Both the position numbers and the translations under genes were made by a program. Shown in pieces: positions 1 through 5,304 of a stretch of 6,491 bases of DNA (positions are counted from its first letter, which is position 1; every line of letters starts with the position of its first letter). The stretch spans positions 1 through 6,491 of the forward strand of contig JAQGII010000327.1 of NCBI GenBank assembly GCA_028291305.1, given 5' to 3'. The notes under the pieces are model-generated. The model was not told where the DNA came from. It searched no databases and worked only from the letters and a program-made list of their open reading frames with translations. This DNA comes from Caulobacteraceae bacterium. Lineage in GTDB: Bacteria; Pseudomonadota; Alphaproteobacteria; Caulobacterales; Caulobacteraceae.

Positions 1-84
1 GCAGGCGATCAGCTTGCCATAGCTGCGCCGGGCGGCGGCTTCCGCCGCCCGGGCCGCGCGCCTGCGGTCGTCCTCGGCCGTCAC
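1..84 (-). CDS. ECF42-family RNA polymerase sigma factor, N-terminal fragment (continues past left edge)
   Basis: Seen: reading the minus strand from a GTG at 84 gives 28 uninterrupted codons to the window edge, beginning MTAEDDRRRAARAAEAAARR and continuing SYGKLIAC. The GTG overlaps the TGA of the YCII gene as GTGA, a translational-coupling arrangement, and no separate Shine-Dalgarno is visible. Family knowledge: an Arg/Ala-rich N-terminal helix running into RRSYGKL(I/V)A is typical of ECF42 sigma factors, whose genes sit beside YCII/DGPF-domain genes. These are long ECF proteins of about 400 residues with a C-terminal extension in place of a classical anti-sigma partner. Inference: this sigma factor transcribes its own operon from the promoter upstream of the YCII gene. 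All sigma2 and sigma4 regions lie outside the window, so the call rests on the N-terminus and the context. Confidence 0.78.
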   Translation of the reverse strand, partial: MTAEDDRRRAARAAEAAARRSYGKLIAC

Positions 85-437
85 GCGGGCTGGAGGACCA
101 TCACCGGCCGCACCTCAATGGCGCCGAAGGCCGCGCCGGGGCAGCGGGCGGCCCAGGACAGGGCGCTGTCCAGGTCCGGCGCCTCGATCAGATAGTAGCC
201 GCCCAGTTGTTCCTTGGCCTCGGCGTAGGGGCCGTCCAGCACCTGGGTCTGGCCGTCGCGCACGCGCACGGTGGTGGCGGTGGACGAGGGCTGCAGGGCG
301 TCGCCCGCGACCAGGACCCCGGCCTCTCTCATCGCCTGGGTGTAGGCCATGAAGGCGCCCATCATCTGGGACCGCTGTTCCGGCGCGGCCTGGGTCATCA
401 CCGCATCGTCTCTGATGATCAAAAGCATGTACTGCAT
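81..437 (-). CDS. YCII/DGPF-domain protein, partner of an ECF42 sigma factor
   Basis: A 118-residue protein starting MQYMLLIIRDDA. It carries the family signature at residues 68-73 (DGPYAE, the tyrosine variant of DGPF) followed by KEQLGGYYLIE (75-85). This is a single-domain YCII-related ferredoxin-like fold of normal length. The ATG at 437 is chosen because GGAG lies 9 bases upstream and because the family starts at M-x-Y-M-L-L-I; a longer in-frame ATG at 488 adds an unconserved tail. The next gene starts inside its stop codon, so the two form one operon. Family knowledge: DGPF proteins are encoded beside ECF42 sigma factors and belong to their regulon. Their biochemical role is not established; the YCII fold has been linked to small-molecule or enzyme-like functions. 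Inference: cytoplasmic partner or target of the sigma factor downstream. Confidence 0.9.
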   Translation of the reverse strand: MQYMLLIIRDDAVMTQAAPEQRSQMMGAFMAYTQAMREAGVLVAGDALQPSSTATTVRVRDGQTQVLDGPYAEAKEQLGGYYLIEAPDLDSALSWAARCPGAAFGAIEVRPVMVLQPA

Positions 438-488
438 GGCTGTGGTCTCCGTGGCAAAGGACGCCCGTCTCGGCGACGTCCGCACCAT

Positions 489-515
489 GACGCGTTGTTT
501 CGCGCGATTTCGACA
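489..515 (-). promoter_or_regulatory. ECF42-type promoter of the YCII-sigma operon
   Basis: On the minus strand TGTCGA (510-515) is followed by 17 bases and CGTC (489-492). As I recall the published work on ECF42 factors in Streptomyces, their target motif is TGTCGA at -35 and CG(A/T)C at -10, upstream of DGPF operons. Both elements are exact here and the spacing suits a promoter. Transcription would begin near 482, giving a leader of about 45 bases before the ATG at 437. Self-activation of the operon by its own sigma factor is inferred. Confidence 0.65.
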
Positions 516-546
516 GCCGCCGCGATTTTTCTTCGCATGGCCGCGG

Positions 547-574
547 TTGATGCCTCCGCGCGGGGCGCTACGGT
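547..574 (+). promoter_or_regulatory. Candidate housekeeping promoter of the osmC gene
   Basis: TTGATGC (547-553), 13 bases, then GCTACGGT (567-574). Against the Caulobacter sigma-73 pattern TTGACGS / N10-14 / GCTANAWC this matches 6 of 7 at -35 and the leading GCTA at -10, but the last two -10 bases differ. Transcription would start near 580, about 28 bases before the ATG at 608. It does not overlap the divergent ECF42 promoter. Confidence 0.4.
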
Positions 575-607
575 GGCGCCTTTATTGGCGAAACCATGGA
601 GGCGAAC

Positions 608-1030
608 ATGATCCGCAAGGCGACCGCGATCTGGCAGGGCACCGGCAAGGAGGGGACCGGCCACCTGACCACCGCCAGCGGCGTGCTGGACTCCACGCCC
701 TACAGCTTCAAGACCCGGTTCGAGAACGAGAAGGGCACCAATCCCGAGGAGCTGATCGCGGCGGCCCACGCCGGCTGTTTCACCATGGCCCTGGCCTTCC
801 AGCTGCAGGCGGCGGGCTTCACCCCCACCGACCTCTCCACCGAGGCGGCGGTGTCCCTGGTCCCCGAAGGCGCCGGGTTCAAGATCGACAAATCGGCCCT
901 GACGCTGAAAGCCACCATCCCCGGCATCGACAAGGCCAAGTTCGACGAACTGGCCGCCGCCGCGGAAAAGGGCTGCCCCGTGTCCAAGCTGATGAACGCC
1001 CAGATCACCCTGGACGCGACGCTCAATTAA
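608..1030 (+). CDS. osmC: OsmC family peroxiredoxin (organic hydroperoxide reductase)
   Basis: A 140-residue protein that follows E. coli OsmC (143 residues) along its whole length. It shows the start with A-x-W-x-G, [27 protein letters not shown] (25-50), AAHAGCF with Cys57, and GCPVS with Cys123, then a final ITLD. Cys57 is the expected peroxidatic and Cys123 the resolving cysteine; Arg38 and Glu48 fill the conserved positions that activate the thiolate. Known role of the family: reduction of organic hydroperoxides with a dithiol (lipoyl or thioredoxin-like) reductant in the cytoplasm. The ATG at 608 is preferred over one at 596 because GGAGG (598-602) lies 5 bases before it and the upstream ATG overlaps that site. 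The gene converges on the flavin monooxygenase gene, and the two stop codons overlap. OsmC rather than Ohr is supported by the [14 protein letters not shown] spacing. Confidence 0.94.
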   Translation: MIRKATAIWQGTGKEGTGHLTTASGVLDSTPYSFKTRFENEKGTNPEELIAAAHAGCFTMALAFQLQAAGFTPTDLSTEAAVSLVPEGAGFKIDKSALTLKATIPGIDKAKFDELAAAAEKGCPVSKLMNAQITLDATLN

Positions 1031-2073
1031 GATCCGTCATCCCCGGCGAACGAGCGCAGCGAGGCCGGCAACGGTGATGTTTCGGCCATCGCCCCGGCCG
1101 CGATCTCGTACGACCGCTTCCGCGCCGCGTGGTCGAAGATCTGCGAGGTGAGCATCAGCTCGTCGGCGCCGTGCTGCTGGGCGAAGGCGCGCAGCCCCGC
1201 GCGCACCGTCTCGGGCCCGCCGACCACGGCGCGGGCCAGCACGTCCGACAGGATGGCGCGCGCCTGCGGCTCCAGGCCGGCCTCGTAGCCCTCCTGGGGC
1301 GGGGGCAGGCGGCCCGGGCGCCCGGAGCGCAGGTTGACGAAGGCCTGCTGGACCGACGTGAACAGCAGGCGGGCCTCCTCGTCGGTGTCGGCGGCCACGG
1401 TGTTGACCCCCAGCATGACGTAGGGCCGGTCGAGCTGGGCGGAGGGCCGGAAGCCCTGGCGGTAGAAGGCCAGCGCCGCCTCCAGCTCGGCCGGGGCGAA
1501 GTGCGAGGCGAAGGCGAACGGCAGGCCCATATAGGCCGCCAGCTGCGCCCCGAAGGTCGAGGAGCCGAGAATCCACAGCGGCACATCCAGTCCCGCGCCC
1601 GGCACCGCCTGCACCGTCTGGCCGGGCTCGGCGGCGCGGAAATAGGCCTGCAGCTCGGCCACGTCCTGCGGGAAGCGGTCGACGTCGCCGGTCAGGGCGC
1701 GGCGCAGGGCGCGGGCGGTGATCTGGTCGGACCCCGGCGCGCGGCCGACGCCCAGGTCGATGCGGCCGGGATAGAGGGCCTCCAGGGTGCCGAACTGCTC
1801 GGCGATGGCCAGCGGCGCGTGGTTGGGCAGCATGACGCCGCCGGCGCCGACGCGGATGGTCGAGGTGCCGCCGGCCACGAAGCCGATCGCCACCGAGGTG
1901 GCGGCGCTGGCGATGCCGGTCATGTTGTGGTGCTCGGCCAGCCAGTAGCGGCGATAGCCGAGCCGCTCGGCATGGCGGGCCAGGTCGAGGCTGTTGCGCA
2001 GGGCCTGCCCCGGATCGGAGCCTTGGGCGACGGGGGCGAGGTCGAGCACGGAGAGGACGGTCATGCGGCTCAT
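1027..2073 (-). CDS. LLM class flavin-dependent oxidoreductase (luciferase-like monooxygenase, YhbW/MsnO8-like)
   Basis: A 348-residue cytoplasmic TIM-barrel protein of the bacterial luciferase family. Visible hallmarks: SVLDLAPV (8-15), [11 protein letters not shown] (40-50), [11 protein letters not shown] (78-88), [18 protein letters not shown] (97-114) and PLWILGSS (165-172). These are the substrate- and FMN-pocket segments of the single-component-like LLM group represented by E. coli YhbW. Family members use reduced FMN and O2 to oxygenate organic substrates; the substrate here cannot be read from sequence. The start is either ATG 2073 or ATG 2064 (MTVLSV). Neither has a Shine-Dalgarno, so leaderless or very short-leader translation is possible. 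The stop TAA is the complement of the osmC stop. The C-terminal tail of about 20 residues is unconserved in appearance. Confidence 0.92.
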   Translation of the reverse strand: MSRMTVLSVLDLAPVAQGSDPGQALRNSLDLARHAERLGYRRYWLAEHHNMTGIASAATSVAIGFVAGGTSTIRVGAGGVMLPNHAPLAIAEQFGTLEALYPGRIDLGVGRAPGSDQITARALRRALTGDVDRFPQDVAELQAYFRAAEPGQTVQAVPGAGLDVPLWILGSSTFGAQLAAYMGLPFAFASHFAPAELEAALAFYRQGFRPSAQLDRPYVMLGVNTVAADTDEEARLLFTSVQQAFVNLRSGRPGRLPPPQEGYEAGLEPQARAILSDVLARAVVGGPETVRAGLRAFAQQHGADELMLTSQIFDHAARKRSYEIAAGAMAETSPLPASLRSFAGDDGS

Positions 2074-2103
2074 ATAGGGGCTTATGAGCGATCGTCATCC
2101 TTC

Positions 2104-2122
2104 CGCGCGGCCCCGCCGCGCG
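2104..2122. repeat. GC-only inverted repeat between divergent genes
   Basis: CGCGCGGC (2104-2111) and GCCGCGCG (2115-2122) form a perfect 8-bp stem with a CCC loop, about 30 bases upstream of the monooxygenase start. There is no T-tract on either side. It may be a regulatory element in the monooxygenase leader or promoter region, or simply a chance product of high GC; I cannot tell which. Confidence 0.35.
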
Positions 2123-2154
2123 CGTCGGCTGGAGATGGCGGGTCGTGGAAGTAG

Positions 2155-2183
2155 GTGACGCCGCGGCAAAGTCACGCTTAATG
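2155..2183 (+). promoter_or_regulatory. Candidate housekeeping promoter of the dienelactone hydrolase gene
   Basis: GTGACGC (2155-2161), 14 bases, GCTTAATG (2176-2183). This matches 6 of 7 positions of TTGACGS and most of GCTANAWC (mismatches at the fourth and eighth positions), with legal spacing. The start of transcription would be near 2190, giving a leader of about 68 bases. An inverted repeat GTGAC / GTCAC (2155-2159 and 2171-2175) lies across the -35 and spacer and could be an operator. Confidence 0.4.
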
Positions 2184-2258
2184 TTCGCCGGCCCGCCAGC
2201 AACGAGCGCGGCCCGAGTGCTTTCGCCGAGTACTGTCGTGAATCGAGGAGGAACGATG

Positions 2259-3146
2259 ATGGATGAGTACAAGCCGGCCGATGCGGCCGCCCAGACCGAT
2301 ACCCCGGACACCGATCTGTCCCGCCGCGGCTTCACCGCCCTGTCGATCACCGCCGGGGCGGCGATCAGCGCGGCCACGGTCGCCCACGCCCAGGCCGCCG
2401 ACGTGGTCGAGACCAACGTGATGATCCAGACCGCCGACGGCATCGCCGACGCGGCCCTCTACCACCCCAAGGGCAAGGGCCCCTGGCCGGGGGTGGTGAT
2501 GTTCGTCGATGTGCTGGGCCTACGCCCGGCCTTCCGCGACATGGGCCGCCGCCTGGCGTCCAGCGGCTATACGGTGCTGGTCCCCAACCCCTTCTACCGC
2601 ACCCGCAAGGCGCCGGTGATCGAGGGCCCGTTCGACTTCGCCAACCCGGCCGACTTCGCCAAGCTGACCCCGCTGCGGGCGCCGCTGACGCCGGACGCGG
2701 TGGCGCGCGACGAGGCGACCTGGATCAGCTACCTGGACCGCCAGCCGACCGTCAGCAAGAAGGCGAAGATGGGCGTGGCCGGCTACTGCATGGGCGGGCC
2801 GATGGTGATGCAGACCGCGGCCCTGGCCCCGGCCCGCATCGGCGCCTCGATCTCCTGCCACGGCGGCGGGGTGGTGACGGACAAACCCGACAGCCCGCAC
2901 CTGCTGGCCGCCAAGATCAAGGCCAAGTCCTACTTCGCCATCGCGGCCAACGACGCCATGCGCCAGCCCGACCAGAAGGACAAGCTGCTGGCCGCCTTCG
3001 CCGCGGCGGCCAACCCGTGCGGGGCCGAGGTCTACGAGGGCGCCGACCACGGCTGGTGCGTGCCCGACGGCGCGTCCTACAACAAGCCCCAGGCCGAGCG
3101 CGCCTGGGCCGAGATGCTCAAGCTGTACAAGTCGGCGCTGGTGTAG
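2259..3146 (+). CDS. Tat-exported dienelactone hydrolase family protein
   Basis: A 295-residue alpha/beta hydrolase. Residues 20-27 (LSRRGFTA) form a twin-arginine motif, followed by a small-residue hydrophobic stretch and AHA-QA near 44-45, a plausible signal peptidase site. The mature enzyme would therefore be folded in the cytoplasm and exported to the periplasm. The catalytic triad of the family is visible: Cys177 in GYCMGG, Asp232 in AAND, and His264 in ADHGW. The usual dienelactone hydrolase Glu36 position reads Asp84 in MFVDVLG. Family knowledge: such enzymes hydrolyse lactones or activated esters through a cysteine nucleophile; the substrate here is unknown. Start: GAGGAGG (2245-2251) lies 7 bases before ATG 2259; ATG 2256 immediately upstream is the alternative. 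An in-frame ATG at 2145 is rejected because it precedes the promoter candidate and adds non-conserved sequence. It is transcribed alone and converges on the DUF2239 gene. Confidence 0.92.
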   Translation: MDEYKPADAAAQTDTPDTDLSRRGFTALSITAGAAISAATVAHAQAADVVETNVMIQTADGIADAALYHPKGKGPWPGVVMFVDVLGLRPAFRDMGRRLASSGYTVLVPNPFYRTRKAPVIEGPFDFANPADFAKLTPLRAPLTPDAVARDEATWISYLDRQPTVSKKAKMGVAGYCMGGPMVMQTAALAPARIGASISCHGGGVVTDKPDSPHLLAAKIKAKSYFAIAANDAMRQPDQKDKLLAAFAAAANPCGAEVYEGADHGWCVPDGASYNKPQAERAWAEMLKLYKSALV

Positions 3147-3151
3147 ACCCC

Positions 3152-3168
3152 TCTCCCCGCCGGGGAGA
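3152..3168. terminator. Bidirectional hairpin between convergent genes
   Basis: TCTCCCC (3152-3158), loop GCC, GGGGAGA (3162-3168): a 7-bp perfect stem in the 28-base gap between two convergent stop codons. No T-run follows on either strand, so it is not a canonical intrinsic terminator. The position still argues for transcript ending or 3' end protection for both genes. Short CTCTCCCC/GGGGAGAG palindromes of this style recur between genes in Caulobacter-type genomes (my recollection, not checked). Confidence 0.5.
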
Positions 3169-3174
3169 AGGCAG

Positions 3175-3756
3175 TTACCCGAACGCCTTGGCCGCGAACC
3201 GTTCGGCCTGGATGCGCACGTCTTGCGGCCAGTCCGCCGTCGCCGCTTCGAAGCGGCCGGCGTCGCCGGCGAACAGGGCCCGCGTCGCCTCTTCGTAGTG
3301 GGTCTCGTTGCCGGCCAGGGCCGTCATGAAGCGATAGGCGGCCTCCTGGCGGGCGCGCTTCTCGTCCCGGCCGCCGGACGCCTTGCGCGCCTCGTCCACC
3401 AGCCGCCGCAGCGCCACCGACGCGCCGCCCGGCTGGCCGCCCAGCCATTCCCACTGCCGCGGCAGCAGGGTGACCTCGCGCGCCACCACGCCGAGCCTGG
3501 GCCGGCCGGGGCCGCGCCGGGCCGGCGTCTCCTCCAGCGGGCCTTCGCCCGCCGGAATGCGCTCCAGCACCTGGGCCACCGTCCCGCGCAGGTCGATCTC
3601 GACCGGATGGGCGGTCTGCGCGTCATAGACCAGCACCGGCTCGCCGCCGCGCTCGGCGGCCTGTTTCACCATCGCCGCCACGTAGGAGAGGGGCCCGGCG
3701 GCGATCTGGCGGCTGCCTTCGAAGGCGATGCAGGGGGTGGTCTGGGTCATGGTCAT
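3175..3756 (-). CDS. DUF2239 family protein, possible ribbon-helix-helix-like DNA-binding autoregulator
   Basis: A 193-residue protein recognised as DUF2239 over its full length. Visible: CIAFEGSRQIAAGPL (9-23), PVLVYDAQTAHPVEIDLRGT (40-59), RRGPGRPRLGVVAREVTLLP (80-99), QWEWLGGQPGGASVALRRLV (101-120), AAYRFMTALAG (139-149) and YEEATRALFAGD (154-165). The family has no established function. Seen in the sequence: residues 92-125 have the shape of a ribbon-helix-helix unit (strand VTL, helix WEWL, GGAS turn, helix VALRRLVDEAR), preceded by a basic GRPR segment resembling an AT-hook core. DNA binding is therefore an inference worth holding. The start at 3756 has GGAG 7 bases upstream; ATG 3750 is the alternative. 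The gene stands alone behind a strong promoter with twin palindromes, consistent with tight, perhaps autogenous, repression. Confidence 0.9.
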   Translation of the reverse strand: MTMTQTTPCIAFEGSRQIAAGPLSYVAAMVKQAAERGGEPVLVYDAQTAHPVEIDLRGTVAQVLERIPAGEGPLEETPARRGPGRPRLGVVAREVTLLPRQWEWLGGQPGGASVALRRLVDEARKASGGRDEKRARQEAAYRFMTALAGNETHYEEATRALFAGDAGRFEAATADWPQDVRIQAERFAAKAFG

Positions 3757-3783
3757 GGAGCGGCTCCGATGTCTTCGCCGCAG

Positions 3784-3812
3784 GATTTACCCGGGTGAAA
3801 AGCCGCCGTCAA
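3784..3812 (-). promoter_or_regulatory. Housekeeping promoter of the DUF2239 gene
   Basis: On the minus strand TTGACGG (3806-3812) is an exact match to the Caulobacter -35 TTGACGS. After 14 bases GGTAAATC (3784-3791) matches GCTANAWC at every position but the second. The predicted start is near 3777, giving a leader of about 20 bases to ATG 3756. It is the best promoter match in the window. Confidence 0.72.
3786..3799. promoter_or_regulatory. Operator palindrome 1, overlapping the DUF2239 -10
   Basis: TTTACCCGGGTGAA is a 14-base palindrome with one mismatched pair, centred between 3792 and 3793. It covers most of the -10 element (3784-3791), so a bound protein should block polymerase. Its core matches palindrome 2. 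The cognate regulator is unknown; DUF2239 itself is a candidate. Confidence 0.6.
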
Positions 3813-3830
3813 TATTATCCGGGTAAAATA
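3811..3830. promoter_or_regulatory. Operator palindrome 2, immediately upstream of the DUF2239 -35
   Basis: AATATTATCCGGGTAAAATA is an imperfect palindrome centred between 3820 and 3821, with arms TTATCC / GGGTAA and AT-rich flanks. Its left end touches the -35 (3806-3812). On the minus strand it reads TTTTACCCGGATAATA, agreeing with 12 of 16 bases of box 1 in the same orientation, 28 bp centre to centre. Confidence 0.6.
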
Positions 3831-3877
3831 TATGGCCGGGAGCTGCCGGCCCCGAACCCCAGATGCGCCGGCGGCGA

Positions 3878-4417
3878 TCAGGGTCGGGCGTTGGACGGGT
3901 CCCCGCGCTTGACCACCACGTCGCCGACCAAACGCATATGGACGGTGGGCGCGCCGACCCTGAGGTGATGGTCGATCTCGACGATCCTTGCCTTGGCGAT
4001 GTCGATGGTCTCCCTGAGACTCATCCGATCGGCGAAATCGCCAGGGCTGGGTTCGAGCAAACGGGCCCAGAAACCGTGACGCTCTGGATATGGATAGGGA
4101 TAGATGCTCGCGTAATAGGTTTCGCGCAGTTCGGTGAGGACCAGCTTTGTCCGGTCCGGCTCCAGCATTCTCTCGATCTGGTCGGTCCAGAATTCGAGGC
4201 CGAACATGACGCCGTAGTCGCCGCCAAACCAGTTGATGCGGATTTCATCGACATAAGGGTCGCGCGGCCGGGAGTAGGTGTTTCCAAACGGGCCGTCGAT
4301 GGGTCGTGCGGCAAAGCTTTTCCGGTTCTTCTCGAAACCCAATTCGATCAGGAGCGGTACGAGCTCCGCTTTTATTCTGCCCTTCAAGACCCGGGTCCGC
4401 TCCTGCTCCCCCGTCAT
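3878..4417 (-). CDS. Hypothetical protein, possibly DUF4304-like
   Basis: A 179-residue soluble protein starting MTGEQERTRVLKGRIK. The first part (LKGRIKAELVPLLIELGFEKNRKSF, 11-35) resembles the opening helix and LGF-x-K motif of DUF4304-type proteins, and EIRINWFGGDYGVMFGLEFW could be the following beta strands; this assignment is tentative and function is unknown. No signal peptide or membrane segment is visible. The ATG at 4417 lacks a usable Shine-Dalgarno (nearest GGAG is 14 bases away) but overlaps the stop of a 36-codon ORF as ATGA, suggesting translation by coupling. A frame-open extension to 4558 is rejected because its Gly/Pro/Arg-rich sequence does not look conserved. Codon use is softer than in neighbours (AGA, ATA, AAA, TTG and GTA appear near the start), and GC around 4081-4140 is about 52 percent. 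Confidence 0.72.
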   Translation of the reverse strand: MTGEQERTRVLKGRIKAELVPLLIELGFEKNRKSFAARPIDGPFGNTYSRPRDPYVDEIRINWFGGDYGVMFGLEFWTDQIERMLEPDRTKLVLTELRETYYASIYPYPYPERHGFWARLLEPSPGDFADRMSLRETIDIAKARIVEIDHHLRVGAPTVHMRLVGDVVVKRGDPSNARP

Positions 4418-4524
4418 CGACCCGCGCGAGGCTCCGGGCGGGGGTTGAATACGCCCAACAGGCCACCGGTCACCTTGCCCCGTCTTCGCGCCGAAAATGG
4501 TCGATACGGTAGGTCGTCGTCCAT
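4414..4524 (-). CDS. Possible 36-codon small ORF coupled to the downstream hypothetical gene
   Basis: Minus-strand ATG at 4524 has GGAG (4532-4535) 7 bases upstream, better than the site of the gene it precedes. It encodes MDDDLPYRPFSARRGKVTGG followed by LLGVFNPRPEPRAGR. The TGA (4416-4414) overlaps the next ATG (4417-4415) as ATGA. The product is acidic at the first residues, then strongly basic and Pro-rich, with no membrane segment. About two thirds of its third positions are G or C, lower than the strongly biased genes nearby, so coding constraint is uncertain. It could be a leader that drives translation of the downstream gene, a genuine small protein, or chance. I do not recognise the sequence. 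Confidence 0.35.
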   Translation of the reverse strand: MDDDLPYRPFSARRRGKVTGGLLGVFNPRPEPRAGR

Positions 4525-4637
4525 TGCACGTCTCCGAGCCGCCTTCTACCGACGCCAAGCCTGCCAGATTCCGCTTGAGCCGTTAAGAACAAAATGGCAA
4601 CACCGTGTCGGGGTCCTGTGGGAAGGGGAGAAGGGTC

Positions 4638-5246
4638 ATGGGCATCACGGCGTCATGGATTGCCGCAAGGGGCATCGACAAAGCCGAGGTTTTCGCCCGG
4701 CTGGGCTACGTCGATACGGGCGAGGCGGCCGACGACGACTTCGAGCTGTCCTACGCTCAGCTGCCGAGCGGCTGGCTGGTGGTGCTGATCCCAGGATACC
4801 GCGATCCTTCGTGGGACCGCATGGAGGCCTTGTGCGCCGGCGGCGAGGCGATGTCCTGCACCATCAGCGAGACGGTCATGTACAGTTTGGCGCATGGCTA
4901 TCGGGACGGGCGGCACGTCTGGTCGGTCGAGCATCACGGCGGAGACATGGGGACCTATCACCTGGATGTGTGGGGCTCGCCGCCCCCCGAGTTGGAACCC
5001 ATCCGCTTGCGCCAGATGGCCAAGCAGGAGGAGGATGACGCGGGCGACGTCAGGGTGGATCACATCTTCGACGTTCCCGCGGAGCTGACCTACGCCCTGT
5101 GCGGCTACCGCGCCGACGGCCAGGCCATGCCGGGCGGCGAGCCGCCGATGACCCTGCTGCGGGACCCCGAGGCCGGCCGCCGCGCGCCGCGTGAGGGAGG
5201 CGGGGGCGTGTTCAAAACGCTGGCGCGGTGGTTCGGGCGGGGCTGA
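4638..5246 (+). CDS. Conserved-looking hypothetical protein of unknown function
   Basis: A 202-residue protein starting MGITASWIAARGIDKAEVFA. I do not assign a family. Visible features: an N-terminal MGI-x-ASWIA opening with a short helix, an acidic strand region (DDDFELSYAQLPSGWLVVLI, 32-51), a Cys-containing middle (LCAGGEAMSCTISETVMYS, 65-83), GYRDGRHVWSVEHHGG (87-102), and VDHIFDVPAELTYALCGYR (140-158). The tail (172-202) is a Gly/Arg/Pro linker ending VFKTLARWFGRG, which would make a short basic amphipathic helix and could attach the protein to the membrane surface (inference). The start at 4638 has GGGGAG (4625-4630) 7 bases upstream; the in-frame ATG at 4605 would put that site inside the gene. 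It is divergent from the hypothetical gene to its left, with 113 bases between this start and the small ORF. No clear promoter seen. Confidence 0.8.
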   Translation: MGITASWIAARGIDKAEVFARLGYVDTGEAADDDFELSYAQLPSGWLVVLIPGYRDPSWDRMEALCAGGEAMSCTISETVMYSLAHGYRDGRHVWSVEHHGGDMGTYHLDVWGSPPPELEPIRLRQMAKQEEDDAGDVRVDHIFDVPAELTYALCGYRADGQAMPGGEPPMTLLRDPEAGRRAPREGGGGVFKTLARWFGRG

Positions 5247-5304
5247 CGGCGCGCCGCCCTAAATCCCTCCTCGTTATGGGCCCCGTACACCCATCCGCAG
5301 CGTC

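Noticed and set aside
349..1077. 242-codon plus-strand open frame overlapping osmC
   Set aside because: Out of frame with osmC, which matches its family along its whole length.
1129..2154. 341-codon plus-strand open frame antisense to the monooxygenase
   Set aside because: Shadow frame with His/Gly/Ala-rich low-complexity translation; the opposite strand carries clear family motifs.
1037..2443. 468-codon minus-strand open frame
   Set aside because: It lies in another frame over the well-supported monooxygenase gene and extends antisense into the hydrolase gene. The product is Arg/Pro/Gly repeats typical of shadow frames in high-GC DNA.
4471..4530. Alternative 19-codon GTG-start frame (MQWTTTYRIDHFRREDGAR) overlapping the small ORF
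   Set aside because: It shares the same GGAG but at too short a spacing, and it ends without connection to any gene. It is too short to support.
4418..4558. N-terminal extension of the 3878-4417 gene to ATG 4558
   Set aside because: The added 47 residues are Gly/Pro/Arg rich, do not resemble the opening helix of the protein, and have no ribosome site. A different frame in the same stretch has better start and coupling signals.
3863..5038. 391-codon plus-strand open frame spanning the two hypothetical genes
   Set aside because: It runs antisense to the 3878-4417 gene and out of frame through the 4638 gene. Its translation is low-complexity Arg/Gly/Ala and has no recognisable motif or ribosome site.
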